The notes under the pieces: generated by a model
The model's database searches: none
What the model saw: the letters and a program-made list of their open reading frames with translations, nothing else
What the model was told of the DNA's origin: nothing
Source of the DNA: Paenibacillus sp. MMS20-IR301
GTDB lineage: Bacteria > Bacillota > Bacilli > Paenibacillales > Paenibacillaceae
Direction of reading: 5' to 3'
Length of the DNA stretch: 64,000 nt
Assembly: GCF_032302195.1 (NCBI RefSeq)
Contig: NZ_CP135275.1
Span: forward strand, 5,276,001-5,340,000
In this document: positions 54,495 to 63,238 of the stretch, one piece after another
Position numbering within the stretch: the stretch's first letter is position 1
Layout of the letters: each line of letters begins with the position of its first letter
Translations under genes and position numbers: made by a program

Positions 54495-55201
54495 GATGTA
54501 ATGTCCTTCCCTTTCTCATCGCTTACATTATCGTTCAAATCTACCACTGTAACTGTGGCTACCGCCGGCAAAGCCCGCAGATTCTGCAGCAGCTCCGCTG
54601 TCGCCGCCTCATCCAGCTCAAGTACTGTCAGGGCTGCGCCGCTGCGGTTCTTGCGGTCCAGCGACATATGCCCGATATTGAACTGGCCCTGCCGCATGAC
54701 TTCCGTCACGCTCGCCAGCACGCCGAGATAATCCATATGACGAATCAGCACGGTCGGATACATACCGGTAAGCTTCACACCGAATCCGTCGATATCCACA
54801 ATCTCGATATTGCCGCCGCCGATCGAAATCCCGGTCAGTGTCAATTCGGTTCCGCTTTCCTTGCCGACAAGCCGCAGGCGGACTGTATTGGGATGAGGAA
54901 ACAGCCCCGTTCCCTGGCCGAAGGAAATCTGCATTCCCGCTTCCTCCGCAAGCTCTATGGAGTCCGGCAGCCGGTGGTCATCGGTAGCGAAATCAAGCAG
55001 GCCGCCGGCAATGGCCCGGTCTGTGCCATGGCCCTGATACGTAGCCGCAAAAGAACCGAAGAAAGTAACCTCCGCCTCCCGCGGCAGCTCCCCCAGAACC
55101 TGCCTTGCCGCCCTGCCGATCCGCGCCGCCCCCGCTGTATGCGAACTTGAAGGCCCGACCATTGCCGGACCTATAATTGAGAAAACATCTTTAAACCGCA
55201 T
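54491..55201 (-). CDS. sdaAB: L-serine ammonia-lyase, beta subunit
   Basis: The 236-residue protein begins MRFKDVFSIIGPAMVGPSSSHTAGAARIGRAAR, the signature of the SdaAB beta domain with the serine-rich anion loop, followed by FGSFAATYQGHGTD, and ends with an ACT-like domain (about 150-225: LIRHMDYLGVLASVTEVMRQGQFNIGHMSL), which often binds serine. It precedes sdaAA in a two-gene operon. A TATAAT lies about 70 bp upstream. Confidence 0.95.
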   Translation of the reverse strand: MRFKDVFSIIGPAMVGPSSSHTAGAARIGRAARQVLGELPREAEVTFFGSFAATYQGHGTDRAIAGGLLDFATDDHRLPDSIELAEEAGMQISFGQGTGLFPHPNTVRLRLVGKESGTELTLTGISIGGGNIEIVDIDGFGVKLTGMYPTVLIRHMDYLGVLASVTEVMRQGQFNIGHMSLDRKNRSGAALTVLELDEAATAELLQNLRALPAVATVTVVDLNDNVSDEKGKDITS

Positions 55202-55403
55202 CGCTCAGATCTCCCGCTATCAAAATTCGGCATCGCACAGCAATTCGTGCTGCCTGTATACAGACATATATATTATACTGCGTCCGTGCCAAAGCTACAC
55301 TATTACATTGTTTGTCATCTTGTGGCGGACTGCTTATGAAGTTAGCACAGGAGCACAACAGTATGTACCGGCACATAACCGGATCTGGCATGCTGCGCGA
55401 TTA

Positions 55404-55820
55404 TCAGCTGTTACAGGAAAAGAGCACAATATCATCCCGCAGCTGCCAGCCTACAGATGACCAGAAGCTGCGCCCCAGGTCATTCTTCTCAATTACCATC
55501 AGATGGCATTTCGTTATGCCTTCTTCCCGTAATCTGCCGAGACAGCGTGTTACCATTTCGCGTCCGGCCCCGCTTCCCCGGCAGCTGCTGCTGACAGCCA
55601 CATGATACATGTATCCCCTGCGTCCGTCATGCCCGCATAGTGCCGTGCCCGCGAGTGTGCCGTCCTCGTTAAGACATACCTGGCTGATGCCCGGATTTCG
55701 TTCCAGGAACCGTACTATATCCGCAGGCTTGTCCGCTGAGCTAAGCCCCATACCTGGCGTATTCTCCCACAAATGATAAGCCACTTCATAATCTTCTGAA
55801 GCCATTGGTCTGTATATCAT
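55404..55820 (-). CDS. GNAT-family N-acetyltransferase
   Basis: The 138-residue protein has the GNAT fold with the acetyl-CoA loop VAVSSSCRGSGAGREMVTRCL (R/Q-x-x-G-x-G/A type) and the final strand FWSSVGWQLRDDIVLF. It resembles small acetyltransferases acting on amines or protein N-termini. The substrate is unknown. It is a single-gene unit between sdaAB and a divergent membrane gene. Confidence 0.9.
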   Translation of the reverse strand: MIYRPMASEDYEVAYHLWENTPGMGLSSADKPADIVRFLERNPGISQVCLNEDGTLAGTALCGHDGRRGYMYHVAVSSSCRGSGAGREMVTRCLGRLREEGITKCHLMVIEKNDLGRSFWSSVGWQLRDDIVLFSCNS

Positions 55821-56107
55821 CTCTGCTCCCCGTTTCTATTACAGATTTCCTCTCACCGATTCCGCCTCATACCTCTGCCCTGCCAGAAAGCAGGCAGAGC
55901 AAGCAGCCCCGCGGCCGTACACTCCCCTGCAGGCGCGCACCCTTTTCTGGGCGCATGCATAACAATATACGGAGAAGCGGAGAAATGGGCTGCCCGCTTA
56001 TTACCGCCCGTTCTGCTAGCATAAGGCCCGCAGCCCTCTGAGCTGACCCGGGCCCCGCACCCATCTGACGCCTGTGCTCATCCCCCACCCCGAAAGGATG
56101 TTTACCG

Positions 56108-56563
56108 ATGACCAAACATAAGGACTATGATCTGCCGTCCGTCCGCCTGAGCGCGGGCATGTATGCTTTGACCAAGCTGTCTGCCGCCGGACTGACCTTT
56201 GTACTTATCTCCCTGTTTATGCTGGGCCATGGTTACGAGAACGGAGTGCCCCAAGGCTGGCCGGTGTCGGTGCCTTATGCCATCTACGCCTACGGCCTGC
56301 CGGCAGCAATCCTTGCCGATGCCTTGCTGCGCATGTTCCGTTCCACTTCACTTAGCCCGGCTTTAGTATTATATGCGGTAGCCGGGTTTGGCGCAGGCCT
56401 GTGGCTGGTGTCTGAGCAAGGCGGCGAGGCTCTGGCCAGCGGGCTGGCCGGACTTGTAATGCTGCTGATCTTCCGGCTGGCCCAGGTCGCCGGCGAACGC
56501 CAGCCGCTGCTGCTTCCGGTATTCGCCCTGTTCATCCCGCTCCTCTGCCTGATTCTTGTCTGA
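56108..56563 (+). CDS. Hypothetical membrane protein
   Basis: ATG 56108 follows AAAGGATG. The 151-residue protein has about four hydrophobic helices (about 22-42, 55-78, 88-103 and 110-150) and a polar N-terminus. No known family is recognised. It converges on the NAD(P)HX repair gene with a 39-bp gap. Confidence 0.75.
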   Translation: MTKHKDYDLPSVRLSAGMYALTKLSAAGLTFVLISLFMLGHGYENGVPQGWPVSVPYAIYAYGLPAAILADALLRMFRSTSLSPALVLYAVAGFGAGLWLVSEQGGEALASGLAGLVMLLIFRLAQVAGERQPLLLPVFALFIPLLCLILV

Positions 56564-56602
56564 ATCAGCGCCGCCCCAGACTACAAACTCCCGGGACGCT
56601 GT

Positions 56603-58423
56603 TTACAGCGCCTCAATGATATCCCCGGCGATTACGGCCGCCGGATTATTCCGCTTCAGGGCAGCCCGTTCCCCGGCCAGCCCGTGGAGATAGACTCCGA
56701 ATGCTGCCGCTTGTGCAGCATTCAGGCCCTGGGCCAGCAGGCCGGAGATGATTCCGGTCAATACATCGCCCGCGCCTCCGGTTCCCATACCCGGATGGCC
56801 TGTAATATTAATATATGCCTGCCCTTCCGGCGTAGCAATGACGGTATGGGCACCCTTCAGCACAAGAATTACGCCATGCTCCCTGGCATAAGACAGAGCT
56901 ATTCCAATGCGGTCCCGCTGCACTTCAGCTGTGGAGATCCCGGCCAGCCGCGCCATCTCTCCGGGATGCGGTGTCAGAATTACCTGCTGGCGGCGGCTCC
57001 ATGAGCCGTATCCGGCATCCGCGAGTATATTCAGCGCATCTGCATCAATGACCATCGGGGACCCGGTCCCCTCCCACAGGCTGCGGAGCCATTCTGTATC
57101 ACTTGCGAACCGGCCAAGGCCGGGGCCGACAGCTATCGCGTCGCGGCTTCCGCTTAGCCGCAGCACTTCAGCAGACGTAGAGGCATTCCATTCCCCGCTG
57201 CCGCCGGCAACCGGGGCCAGCATCACCTCCGGCACATTGCCGATCACATAGGGCAGCAGCCTTTCCGGCAGCGCCCAGGTCACCAGCCCGCAGCCGGCGC
57301 GCAGCGCAGCGCGGGCTGCCAGCAGGCCGGCGCCGCTCATGCGCAGGCTTCCCGCCGCGAGCAGGACATGCCCGTATGTGCCCTTGTGGCCCTCCGGCGA
57401 GCGGCGGCGCGACACGTCAACCTGCAGGCGTGTCCGCAGCACTTCCGGCGTCAGCAGGCTGGCCTCGGCGCCGCTCTCACGGGCCAGGGCAGCGGGGATG
57501 CCGATGGAGCGGACCACTACCCGCCCGGCGGCTTCCGCGCCGGGATACTGGAGCAGCCCGCGTTTGAGGAACGCGAGGCAGACCGTCACCGCCGCATGTA
57601 TGCACGGCTCATGCGTCTCCCCCGTGTCCGCGTCCAGCCCGCTCGGGATGTCCGCGGACACAACCGGTTTGCCGCTGGCGTTGGCGGCGGCAATCAGCTC
57701 CGCATAGGCACCGCGCGGGGCACCCGCGCTGCCGGTGCCGAGCAGCGCATCTACGATGCCGCTGCATGCGGCAAAGTCAAGCCGGTCCCTGCCGCAGACC
57801 ACGGCAGGGAGGCCCAGTGCTGCAGCGGCATCCCGCTGCAGCGCGGCTTCGCCGGCCAGCGACTCCGGCGCGGCCGCGTACACCAGCGTGACGGCGATGC
57901 CGGCCTCACGCAGGGTCCTGGCGGCGGCGAGCCCGTCGCCGCCGTTGTTGCCTTTGCCGACGAGGACGAGCCAGTGCTCGCTGCCGGCAGATTCAAGCGC
58001 CAGCGCCGGATCGGCGCTGACCGTAAACCCCGCAGCACCCCCTACGCGGGTTCCCGACACTGAGCCTGCTCCATCTGCACCCCATTCGCGGGTTCCCGCC
58101 ACTGAGCCTGCACCATCTCCTCCCCATCCGCTGGCTTCTGCCCCGTATCCCTGCTCTGCCCTGCTTGCTCCAACTTCACCCGGTCTGCGATTCTCCGCCG
58201 CTCCTCCCGCTCCATCAGCACTTCGTCCGCGGGCTTCCGCTCCGTATCCCCGCTCATGCCCCGCCAAGACCCCGCTGCGCTTCCCGCGCCGCCGGCACAG
58301 GGCAATAACCTCCTCGGCAATTGCCCGCCCGGCGTTCTCCATCAGGGCAATTGCCGGTATGCCCAGCCGCTCGATCGTCTCCCGGTCCAGTGCCCGCATT
58401 TGCTCCGCAGTAACCACATCCAT
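56603..58423 (-). CDS. nnrDE: Bifunctional NAD(P)HX epimerase/dehydratase with repeat insertion
   Basis: Repairs hydrated NADH and NADPH: the N-terminal YjeF_N domain epimerises, and the C-terminal ribokinase-like domain dehydrates with ADP or ATP. The N-terminal part starts MDVVTAEQMRALDRETIERLGIPAIALMENAGRAIAEEV and holds GKGNNGGDG near residue 156. The C-terminal part has EGHKGTYGHVLLAAGSLRMSGA, VIDADALNIL, LTPHPGEMARL and GTGGAGDVLTGIISGLLAQG. The protein is 606 residues; homologs are usually near 500. The excess is a Gly/Ala-rich insertion at about residues 48-147 with repeated DGAGSV(A/S)GTR units. The insertion lies between conserved helices and the nucleotide loop, where an exposed loop could tolerate it. 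Confidence 0.93.
   Translation of the reverse strand: MDVVTAEQMRALDRETIERLGIPAIALMENAGRAIAEEVIALCRRRGKRSGVLAGHERGYGAEARGRSADGAGGAAENRRPGEVGASRAEQGYGAEASGWGGDGAGSVAGTREWGADGAGSVSGTRVGGAAGFTVSADPALALESAGSEHWLVLVGKGNNGGDGLAAARTLREAGIAVTLVYAAAPESLAGEAALQRDAAAALGLPAVVCGRDRLDFAACSGIVDALLGTGSAGAPRGAYAELIAAANASGKPVVSADIPSGLDADTGETHEPCIHAAVTVCLAFLKRGLLQYPGAEAAGRVVVRSIGIPAALARESGAEASLLTPEVLRTRLQVDVSRRRSPEGHKGTYGHVLLAAGSLRMSGAGLLAARAALRAGCGLVTWALPERLLPYVIGNVPEVMLAPVAGGSGEWNASTSAEVLRLSGSRDAIAVGPGLGRFASDTEWLRSLWEGTGSPMVIDADALNILADAGYGSWSRRQQVILTPHPGEMARLAGISTAEVQRDRIGIALSYAREHGVILVLKGAHTVIATPEGQAYINITGHPGMGTGGAGDVLTGIISGLLAQGLNAAQAAAFGVYLHGLAGERAALKRNNPAAVIAGDIIEAL
58048..58130. repeat. 39-bp minisatellite inside nnrDE
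   Basis: Units containing CGGGTTCCCG and CACTGAGCCTGC followed by CCATCTGC or CCATCTCC repeat with a period of about 39 bp. The period is a multiple of three, so the frame is kept. They encode the repeated part of the insertion in the NAD(P)HX repair enzyme; related looser units extend to about 58260. Confidence 0.7.
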
Positions 58424-58564
58424 ATCCCAGCCTCCTTTAGTTGCTTCGATTGTACTAAGTCATTTACGCTCAATCAAATTACAGGTCCACCCGCCCGCCG
58501 GACAACACAGCTGCGGCAAAAAGCCCTCCTGAGTAATCAAGAGGACAAACCTTAAGCTGACTGA

Positions 58565-58925
58565 GTTCATGCTATACCGAATGAGCTGCCGCGCAGGTCA
58601 ATGGACAGAATTGGCCCTCTGGAAAGAAAGTAGCCAGGCACGTAACGGTTGTTCAAGTAACTATCTAAGTCTTACGGACAGGAGAGACCTTAAGCCTACG
58701 GAAAGGCACCAAATTGCTGGACCTTAAGGACATGAGCGCCGTTATTTCGCCGGAAAAGCGGAGTTAGCCTATGAAAAGCGGCGGATAAGGTCCGTGGTGT
58801 CCATAAGACCGCCCAAAAGGCCTATTTTGAGTGAATAAGGGCTGTGATGTCCATAAAGGTCAGCATGGGGGCTGTACTTGAACCGGAGAGTTAGCATTCG
58901 TCCTCTATAACCTGATTTAGCGCCA
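58565..58925 (+). repeat. Dispersed intergenic repeat, copy 3
   Basis: Third and most diverged copy of the family at 33845-34235 and 43500-43925, same orientation as copy 1. It keeps GTAACGGTTGTTCAAG, GGACATGAGCGCCGTTATTT, GCGGATAAGGTCCGTGG and GAATAAGGGCTGTGATGTCC as landmarks. It lacks the first 40 bp of the other copies. No gene is supported in it. Confidence 0.8.
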
Positions 58926-59087
58926 CATTTGAATGAGTATCTGCCGGCCGTTCAGCAAGGGGTTTCTTTGGGCATATTCTATTGCATTCCGTACCATTGA
59001 ACTCTCCATTCCTCATACGGCCTGCAGCATCCAAGCGCACCTGGCCCTATCCCGCTTTGCCTGCCGCAGGCACACATTAACTCCCCA

Positions 59088-59720
59088 TCAATATCCCACA
59101 GTGAACCGCTCCCGGCTGAAATTGCCTTCCTCCAGCTCATCGACAACCGCAACGGCAAAATCCTGAATGCTGATGCTGCTCCGGCCGTCCTCGTCCACAA
59201 TCAGCCGGTCCAGGCCGATGCGGAACTGGCCGGTACGGCGGCCGTTAATGAAGGCTGAAGGGGGGCTCAGGTAGGTATAGTCCAGCTCCGTGCTCCGATA
59301 AATTTCGTAGGCATCAGCGTGAGCTGATGCAAGCGGGAAGTAGGCTTCGGGGAAGCTCTCCGTATCCATCAGCCGCTCCCCGGATTCTGTCTTCAGGCTG
59401 CCCGCTCCGCCCACTATGATCAGGCGCTCAAGCCCTGCGGCCCGCATGCCTGCCGGGAGTGATTCCGCTACCTTCAGCAGATCCCCCTCATGTCCGGCCG
59501 CAGGGCCGAACGCACTGATGACCTCTTCATGTCCGCGCACTGCCTCGGCTACCGAAACCGGGTCCAGAAGATCTGCAGCAACAGCCTTCAGCCGGTCATG
59601 GCGGAGACTGAAAGCCTCCGGATTGCGGACGGCTGCCGTGACCTCATGTTTTCTTTTTAACGCTTCCTCCACAATTGCACTTCCGATCCTGCCGGATGCG
59701 CCGAATACGACAATATCCAT
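59088..59720 (-). CDS. NAD(P)-binding atypical short-chain reductase
   Basis: ATG 59720 gives MDIVVFGASGRIGSAIVEEAL, the Rossmann G-x-x-G-x-x-G loop; a GTG 15 bases upstream is an alternative. The 210-residue protein matches NAD(P)H-binding proteins of the YwnB/BVR-B type (VTAAVRNPEAF, ISAFGP, RLIIVGGAGSL, YTYLSPPSAFI). These bind NAD(P)H but usually lack the SDR Tyr-x-x-x-Lys pair. The substrate is unknown. Confidence 0.88.
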   Translation of the reverse strand: MDIVVFGASGRIGSAIVEEALKRKHEVTAAVRNPEAFSLRHDRLKAVAADLLDPVSVAEAVRGHEEVISAFGPAAGHEGDLLKVAESLPAGMRAAGLERLIIVGGAGSLKTESGERLMDTESFPEAYFPLASAHADAYEIYRSTELDYTYLSPPSAFINGRRTGQFRIGLDRLIVDEDGRSSISIQDFAVAVVDELEEGNFSRERFTVGY

Positions 59721-59793
59721 CCCTTGTTGCCTCACTTTCGTCTTAAGCCATGATGTTTACTTACAGCTTTCTCTTTTATTCTTCTACCCGCAA

Positions 59794-60207
59794 TCAGCGC
59801 CGCAGGAACATCCCTTGTGAATAAGGCATCACCGGTACAAATCCATACTGCTCATACAGCCTGGCCGCTTCACCGTCAGCGATGAGGCTGGTGTAAGACT
59901 GCTCCGGCACCGTTTCCAGATAACCGCGGATTTCGCGCATAATAATTTTCCCCAGACCCCGTCCCTGGCAGGAAGGCTTCACGGCAATATCCGTCACCTG
60001 AAAAAAACAGCCCCCATCGCCAACTACACGCCCCATCCCGATCAGTTCATCCTCTGCATACAGGGTCACAGCAAACAACGAGCGGGGCAGGCCTGCTGCC
60101 GCCCCCTCCGCACTCATGGCACTAAGCCCGGCTTCCAGCCGCAGGGCCAAATATTGCTCCACCGAAGGCAGCTGATGCCGGATTTCCGGCTGCAATGCCT
60201 GTTCCAT
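59794..60207 (-). CDS. GNAT-family N-acetyltransferase
   Basis: ATG 60207 follows AAGGGGGAG. The 137-residue protein shows the acetyl-CoA loop ITDIAVKPSCQGRGLGKIIMREI-like sequence (read as QVTDIAVKPSCQGRGLGKIIM) and the terminal LYEQYGFVPV strand. It is close in style to small GNATs such as YjcF/ElaA-like or aminoglycoside-type enzymes, but no substrate can be assigned. The reductase gene follows in the same direction with a 73-bp gap. Confidence 0.9.
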   Translation of the reverse strand: MEQALQPEIRHQLPSVEQYLALRLEAGLSAMSAEGAAAGLPRSLFAVTLYAEDELIGMGRVVGDGGCFFQVTDIAVKPSCQGRGLGKIIMREIRGYLETVPEQSYTSLIADGEAARLYEQYGFVPVMPYSQGMFLRR

Positions 60208-60477
60208 ACGTTCTCCCCCTTAATCTGGCCTTCGGTCTGCATGCAGACGTTCCGCCAGCCTGTTACCAATATATATGACCCTAAGGTTCCCAGGCAAGGC
60301 AGCGCCTATTTATCAGGAAAAAATGAAACAGACTCCGCCCCTTCGGCGTACTACTACTCAGAAACTTTGCTGCCCCTGCACCTTGTACCTGCAAGCCGGT
60401 TATTCGTAATCCGTATCTGCGGGTAAACTTTGGAATAAGCTCATATTAAGACTACTTGGAAGGTTGGTGAAGTTATT

Positions 60478-60789
60478 ATGTCTCCTACAGGAAAACTCTT
60501 TAAATGGGGAACCTTCGCGTACGAGGCTTTTCTGGCACTGCCGTTCATCGGGGGCACCTTTGTAGTGGCGAATGCCTGGGTCCCGCTGGGGATAGCTTTT
60601 CTGCTGCATGCCGTAGCCGTGATAATTCTGCTGAGGGAAGGCGGCCCTGTCATTGGTAATATTGTCGGTATTATCACTTCAGTAGTGGCGTGGATTCCGT
60701 TTGTCGGCTGGGCAATGCATGCCGTTACCGCGCTTATTCTGCTGATCGAGGGACTGTCCCGTTCACGTAATTCAAACGGCCGCTACTAA
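60478..60789 (+). CDS. Hypothetical membrane protein
   Basis: The 103-residue protein has three hydrophobic segments (about 14-30, 35-52 and 58-92) and a polar, Arg/Asn-rich tail. The ribosome-binding site GGTGAAG before ATG 60478 is modest. No family is recognised. It ends just before a strong terminator. Confidence 0.72.
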   Translation: MSPTGKLFKWGTFAYEAFLALPFIGGTFVVANAWVPLGIAFLLHAVAVIILLREGGPVIGNIVGIITSVVAWIPFVGWAMHAVTALILLIEGLSRSRNSNGRY

Positions 60790-60805
60790 TGCTGCCCGGA
60801 CGCAC

Positions 60806-60855
60806 AAAGGGGTATCTCAGCCAGCCGGTTCAAGGCTGCTGAGATACCCCTTCTC
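60806..60855. terminator. Bidirectional terminator
   Basis: AAGGGGTATCTCAGC and GCTGAGATACCCCTT form a 15-pair stem. It serves the forward membrane gene and the convergent sulfate-importer unit. Confidence 0.88.
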
Positions 60856-60902
60856 ATTGCCTCATCAAGGGAGGCATGAGTACTACCTGTGTCATTCTGT
60901 TG

Positions 60903-61124
60903 CTATCCTCGTCCCGCAGAACGGGAATCGGTCCGCCGGCTTCCGGTTTCTCCACTATACCGTGCATTTGCTGTGCTGTTCTCGAAACGTTTGCGCTCCG
61001 TGCGCTCCATCTGTACGATCTGACCTTCATGCACCACAATATGCAAGGAGCCAAATTCCATATCATTGAGCAGTTCCGTGATCCGCGCAAGCCATACCTC
61101 ATCCACTTTCAGTGGTTTAGCCAT
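60903..61124 (-). CDS. yezD: YezD-family protein (DUF2292)
   Basis: ATG 61124 follows GGGAGG; the longer frame upstream is rejected. The 73-residue protein contains VDEVWLARITELLNDMEFGSLHIVVHEGQIVQMERTERKRF, the YezD/DUF2292 core. The last 25 residues are a Ser/Arg/Gly-rich extension beyond the usual length. YezD genes are frequently found with sulfate or cysteine genes; here it is 103 bp behind cysW in the same direction. Function is unknown. Confidence 0.87.
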   Translation of the reverse strand: MAKPLKVDEVWLARITELLNDMEFGSLHIVVHEGQIVQMERTERKRFENSTANARYSGETGSRRTDSRSAGRG

Positions 61125-61227
61125 TCTCCAGCCTCCCTTTCCCCGGACAGGGGATACTCTCCGCCTAAATCCCGTAATAACCAACATGTATACTATGGAT
61201 TAACTTAGCATGGAACTAAACGGACTG

Positions 61228-62091
61228 TCAATGAGCATTTTTACGCACAAGAATGCTCTTCACAATCATCGTCACCAGGGCCAGCAGAAGCAGCAGGGAG
61301 GCGACGGCGAAGGAGGCTGAGAACTGATATTCGTTGTACAGTATCTCAACATGCAGCGGCAGCGTATTCGTCTCACCGCGGATATGCCCGGATACAACGG
61401 AGACCGCGCCGAACTCACCCATAGCCCGCGCATTACACAGAATAATGCCATACAGCAGTCCCCATTTGATATTCGGCAGGGTCACCCGCCAGAAAATCTG
61501 CCAGCCGTGCGCACCGAGCGTAATCGCCGCTTCCTCCTCCAGTGTCCCCTGCTCCTCCATCAGCGGAATCAGCTCACGCGCCACAAAGGGGAAGGTGATG
61601 AACAGGGTAGCCAGCACAATACCGGGCAACGCGAAGACAATCTTAATATCATGCGCGCTCAGCCAGGAGCCGAACCAGCCGTGGGAGCCGAATACCAGAA
61701 TGAAGATCAGACCGCCGATAACCGGAGATACGGCAAACGGCAGGTCAATCAGCGTAATCAGAAAGCCCTTGCCGCGAAAACGGAATTTGGTCACCGCCCA
61801 TGCCGCCGTTACGCCAAATACCGTATTCAGCGGAACCGTGATTGCGGCAACCAGCAGCGTGAGGCGCAGCGCCGAAGCCGCATCCGGGTCGGTCAGCGCC
61901 GCCCAGTAGACATCCAGGCCCTTCTTCAGCGACTCTACCAGCACGATAATCAGCGGCAGGGCGATCAGCCAGAGCAGTACCAGCCCGGCAAGGGAAATCA
62001 GCAGCCATTTCACTGCTTTTGACTCCGTTGTCCGGGGCGGCGACATGCTTTTCTGCGGCCCGGAGACATGTAAAGGGACTGTACCGGCCAT
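61228..62091 (-). CDS. cysW: Sulfate ABC transporter permease CysW
   Basis: The 287-residue protein has six membrane helices, with [43 protein letters not shown] and the EAA loop [27 protein letters not shown]. It matches CysW and forms the inner-membrane channel with CysT. An ATPase gene (cysA) does not follow in this window. Confidence 0.93.
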   Translation of the reverse strand: MAGTVPLHVSGPQKSMSPPRTTESKAVKWLLISLAGLVLLWLIALPLIIVLVESLKKGLDVYWAALTDPDAASALRLTLLVAAITVPLNTVFGVTAAWAVTKFRFRGKGFLITLIDLPFAVSPVIGGLIFILVFGSHGWFGSWLSAHDIKIVFALPGIVLATLFITFPFVARELIPLMEEQGTLEEEAAITLGAHGWQIFWRVTLPNIKWGLLYGIILCNARAMGEFGAVSVVSGHIRGETNTLPLHVEILYNEYQFSASFAVASLLLLLALVTMIVKSILVRKNAH

Positions 62092-62268
62092 TTTTGTTCC
62101 TCCTAAAGTTTTGTGAGCTTCGCTTCCCGGTTTACTTCGTACAAAACTTACTTCGGAAGCATTGACTTAAGTTTTATGGAGCATTTACTTCTCCGATGAA
62201 TCTTCGCAATAAAACTCGCTTCGTAAGCATTAACTTAGACGGAATCCGTCAAGCGCCCGGGCCCTGCC
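62092..62268. repeat. Intergenic short repeats between cysT and cysW
   Basis: Imperfect copies of a 26-bp unit, AAACTTACTTCGGAAGCATT plus GACTTA (62144-62169) and AAACTCGCTTCGTAAGCATT plus AACTTA (62212-62237), 68 bp apart. A shorter relative, ACTCGCAAGCATTAACGC, lies at 63208-63225 before the binding-protein stop. The unusually long gap inside an operon consists mostly of this material. Confidence 0.6.
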
Positions 62269-63132
62269 TTACCGCGAGCTCTTCCGGACCCAGTGCTGGA
62301 GCGTATTGATGACCAGCAGCATCAGGAAGGAGATCAGCAGCAGCAGCAGCGCCACTGCCGTTGCTCCGGCATAGTCGAACTGCTCCAGCTTCGACATGAT
62401 GAGCAGCGGAGCAATCTCCGTGCGCATCGGCATGTTGCCGGAGATGAACACTACCGAGCCGTATTCGCCGATCCCCCGGGCGAACGCCAGGGCGAAGCCG
62501 GTAAGCAGCGGCGGCAGCAGCTCGGGCAGGACAATCCGCAGGAAGGTCCGCCCGCGGCCTGCTCCCAGCGTCGCTGCAGCCTCCTCCATGTCCCGGTCAA
62601 GATCCTCCAGCACCGGCTGGACAGTGCGGACTACGAAGGGAATGCCGATGAACATCAGCGCGAGTGTAATCCCGAGCGGTGTAAAGGCAATCTTCAGGCC
62701 CAGCGGCTCAAGCAGGGAGCCGATCCAGCCGTTCTGGGAATAGAGTGCCGTGAGGGACACACCGGCTACGGCTGTCGGAAGGGCGAACGGCAGATCGATT
62801 AGCGCGTCGAATATTCTTTTGCCGGGAAACTCATAACGTACCAGCACCCAAGCCAGTAGCAGCCCCAGACCCGCATCAATCAACGCTGCAGCCGCTGCAG
62901 TACTCAGACTGACACGGTAGGAAGCCAGCACACGGGCATCCGTGGCCACATCCCAGAATTTAGCCCAGCTCAGCCCCGTAGAATTGAAGAGCAGCGCCGA
63001 CAGCGGCAGCAACACTACTAGACTTAAATACAGAACGCTGAATCCCATCGTAATTCCGAAGCCCGGCAGCAGCCTGCGCCGTGACACAGCCGCCCCTGCA
63101 GCCTTAGTCGTGACATTCATTTCCCCATTCAT
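62269..63132 (-). CDS. cysT: Sulfate ABC transporter permease CysT
   Basis: The 287-residue protein has six membrane helices, with LIDLPFALPTAVAGVSLTALY and the EAA loop DMEEAAATLGAGRGRTFLRIVLPELLPPLL, and matches CysT (CysU). ATG 63132 and ATG 63120 are both possible; the second is better spaced from AAAGGAT. It works with CysW and the sulfate-binding protein. Confidence 0.93.
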   Translation of the reverse strand: MNGEMNVTTKAAGAAVSRRRLLPGFGITMGFSVLYLSLVVLLPLSALLFNSTGLSWAKFWDVATDARVLASYRVSLSTAAAAALIDAGLGLLLAWVLVRYEFPGKRIFDALIDLPFALPTAVAGVSLTALYSQNGWIGSLLEPLGLKIAFTPLGITLALMFIGIPFVVRTVQPVLEDLDRDMEEAAATLGAGRGRTFLRIVLPELLPPLLTGFALAFARGIGEYGSVVFISGNMPMRTEIAPLLIMSKLEQFDYAGATAVALLLLLISFLMLLVINTLQHWVRKSSR

Positions 63133-63238
63133 CCTTTCCTGCCTTCGGCATGTGGCCGATCAGCACCCTGGCGGGACCCGCTAGCCAAATTCCCCTTATT
63201 TTATCCGCATACTCGCAAGCATTAACGCTCTGCCTCTG

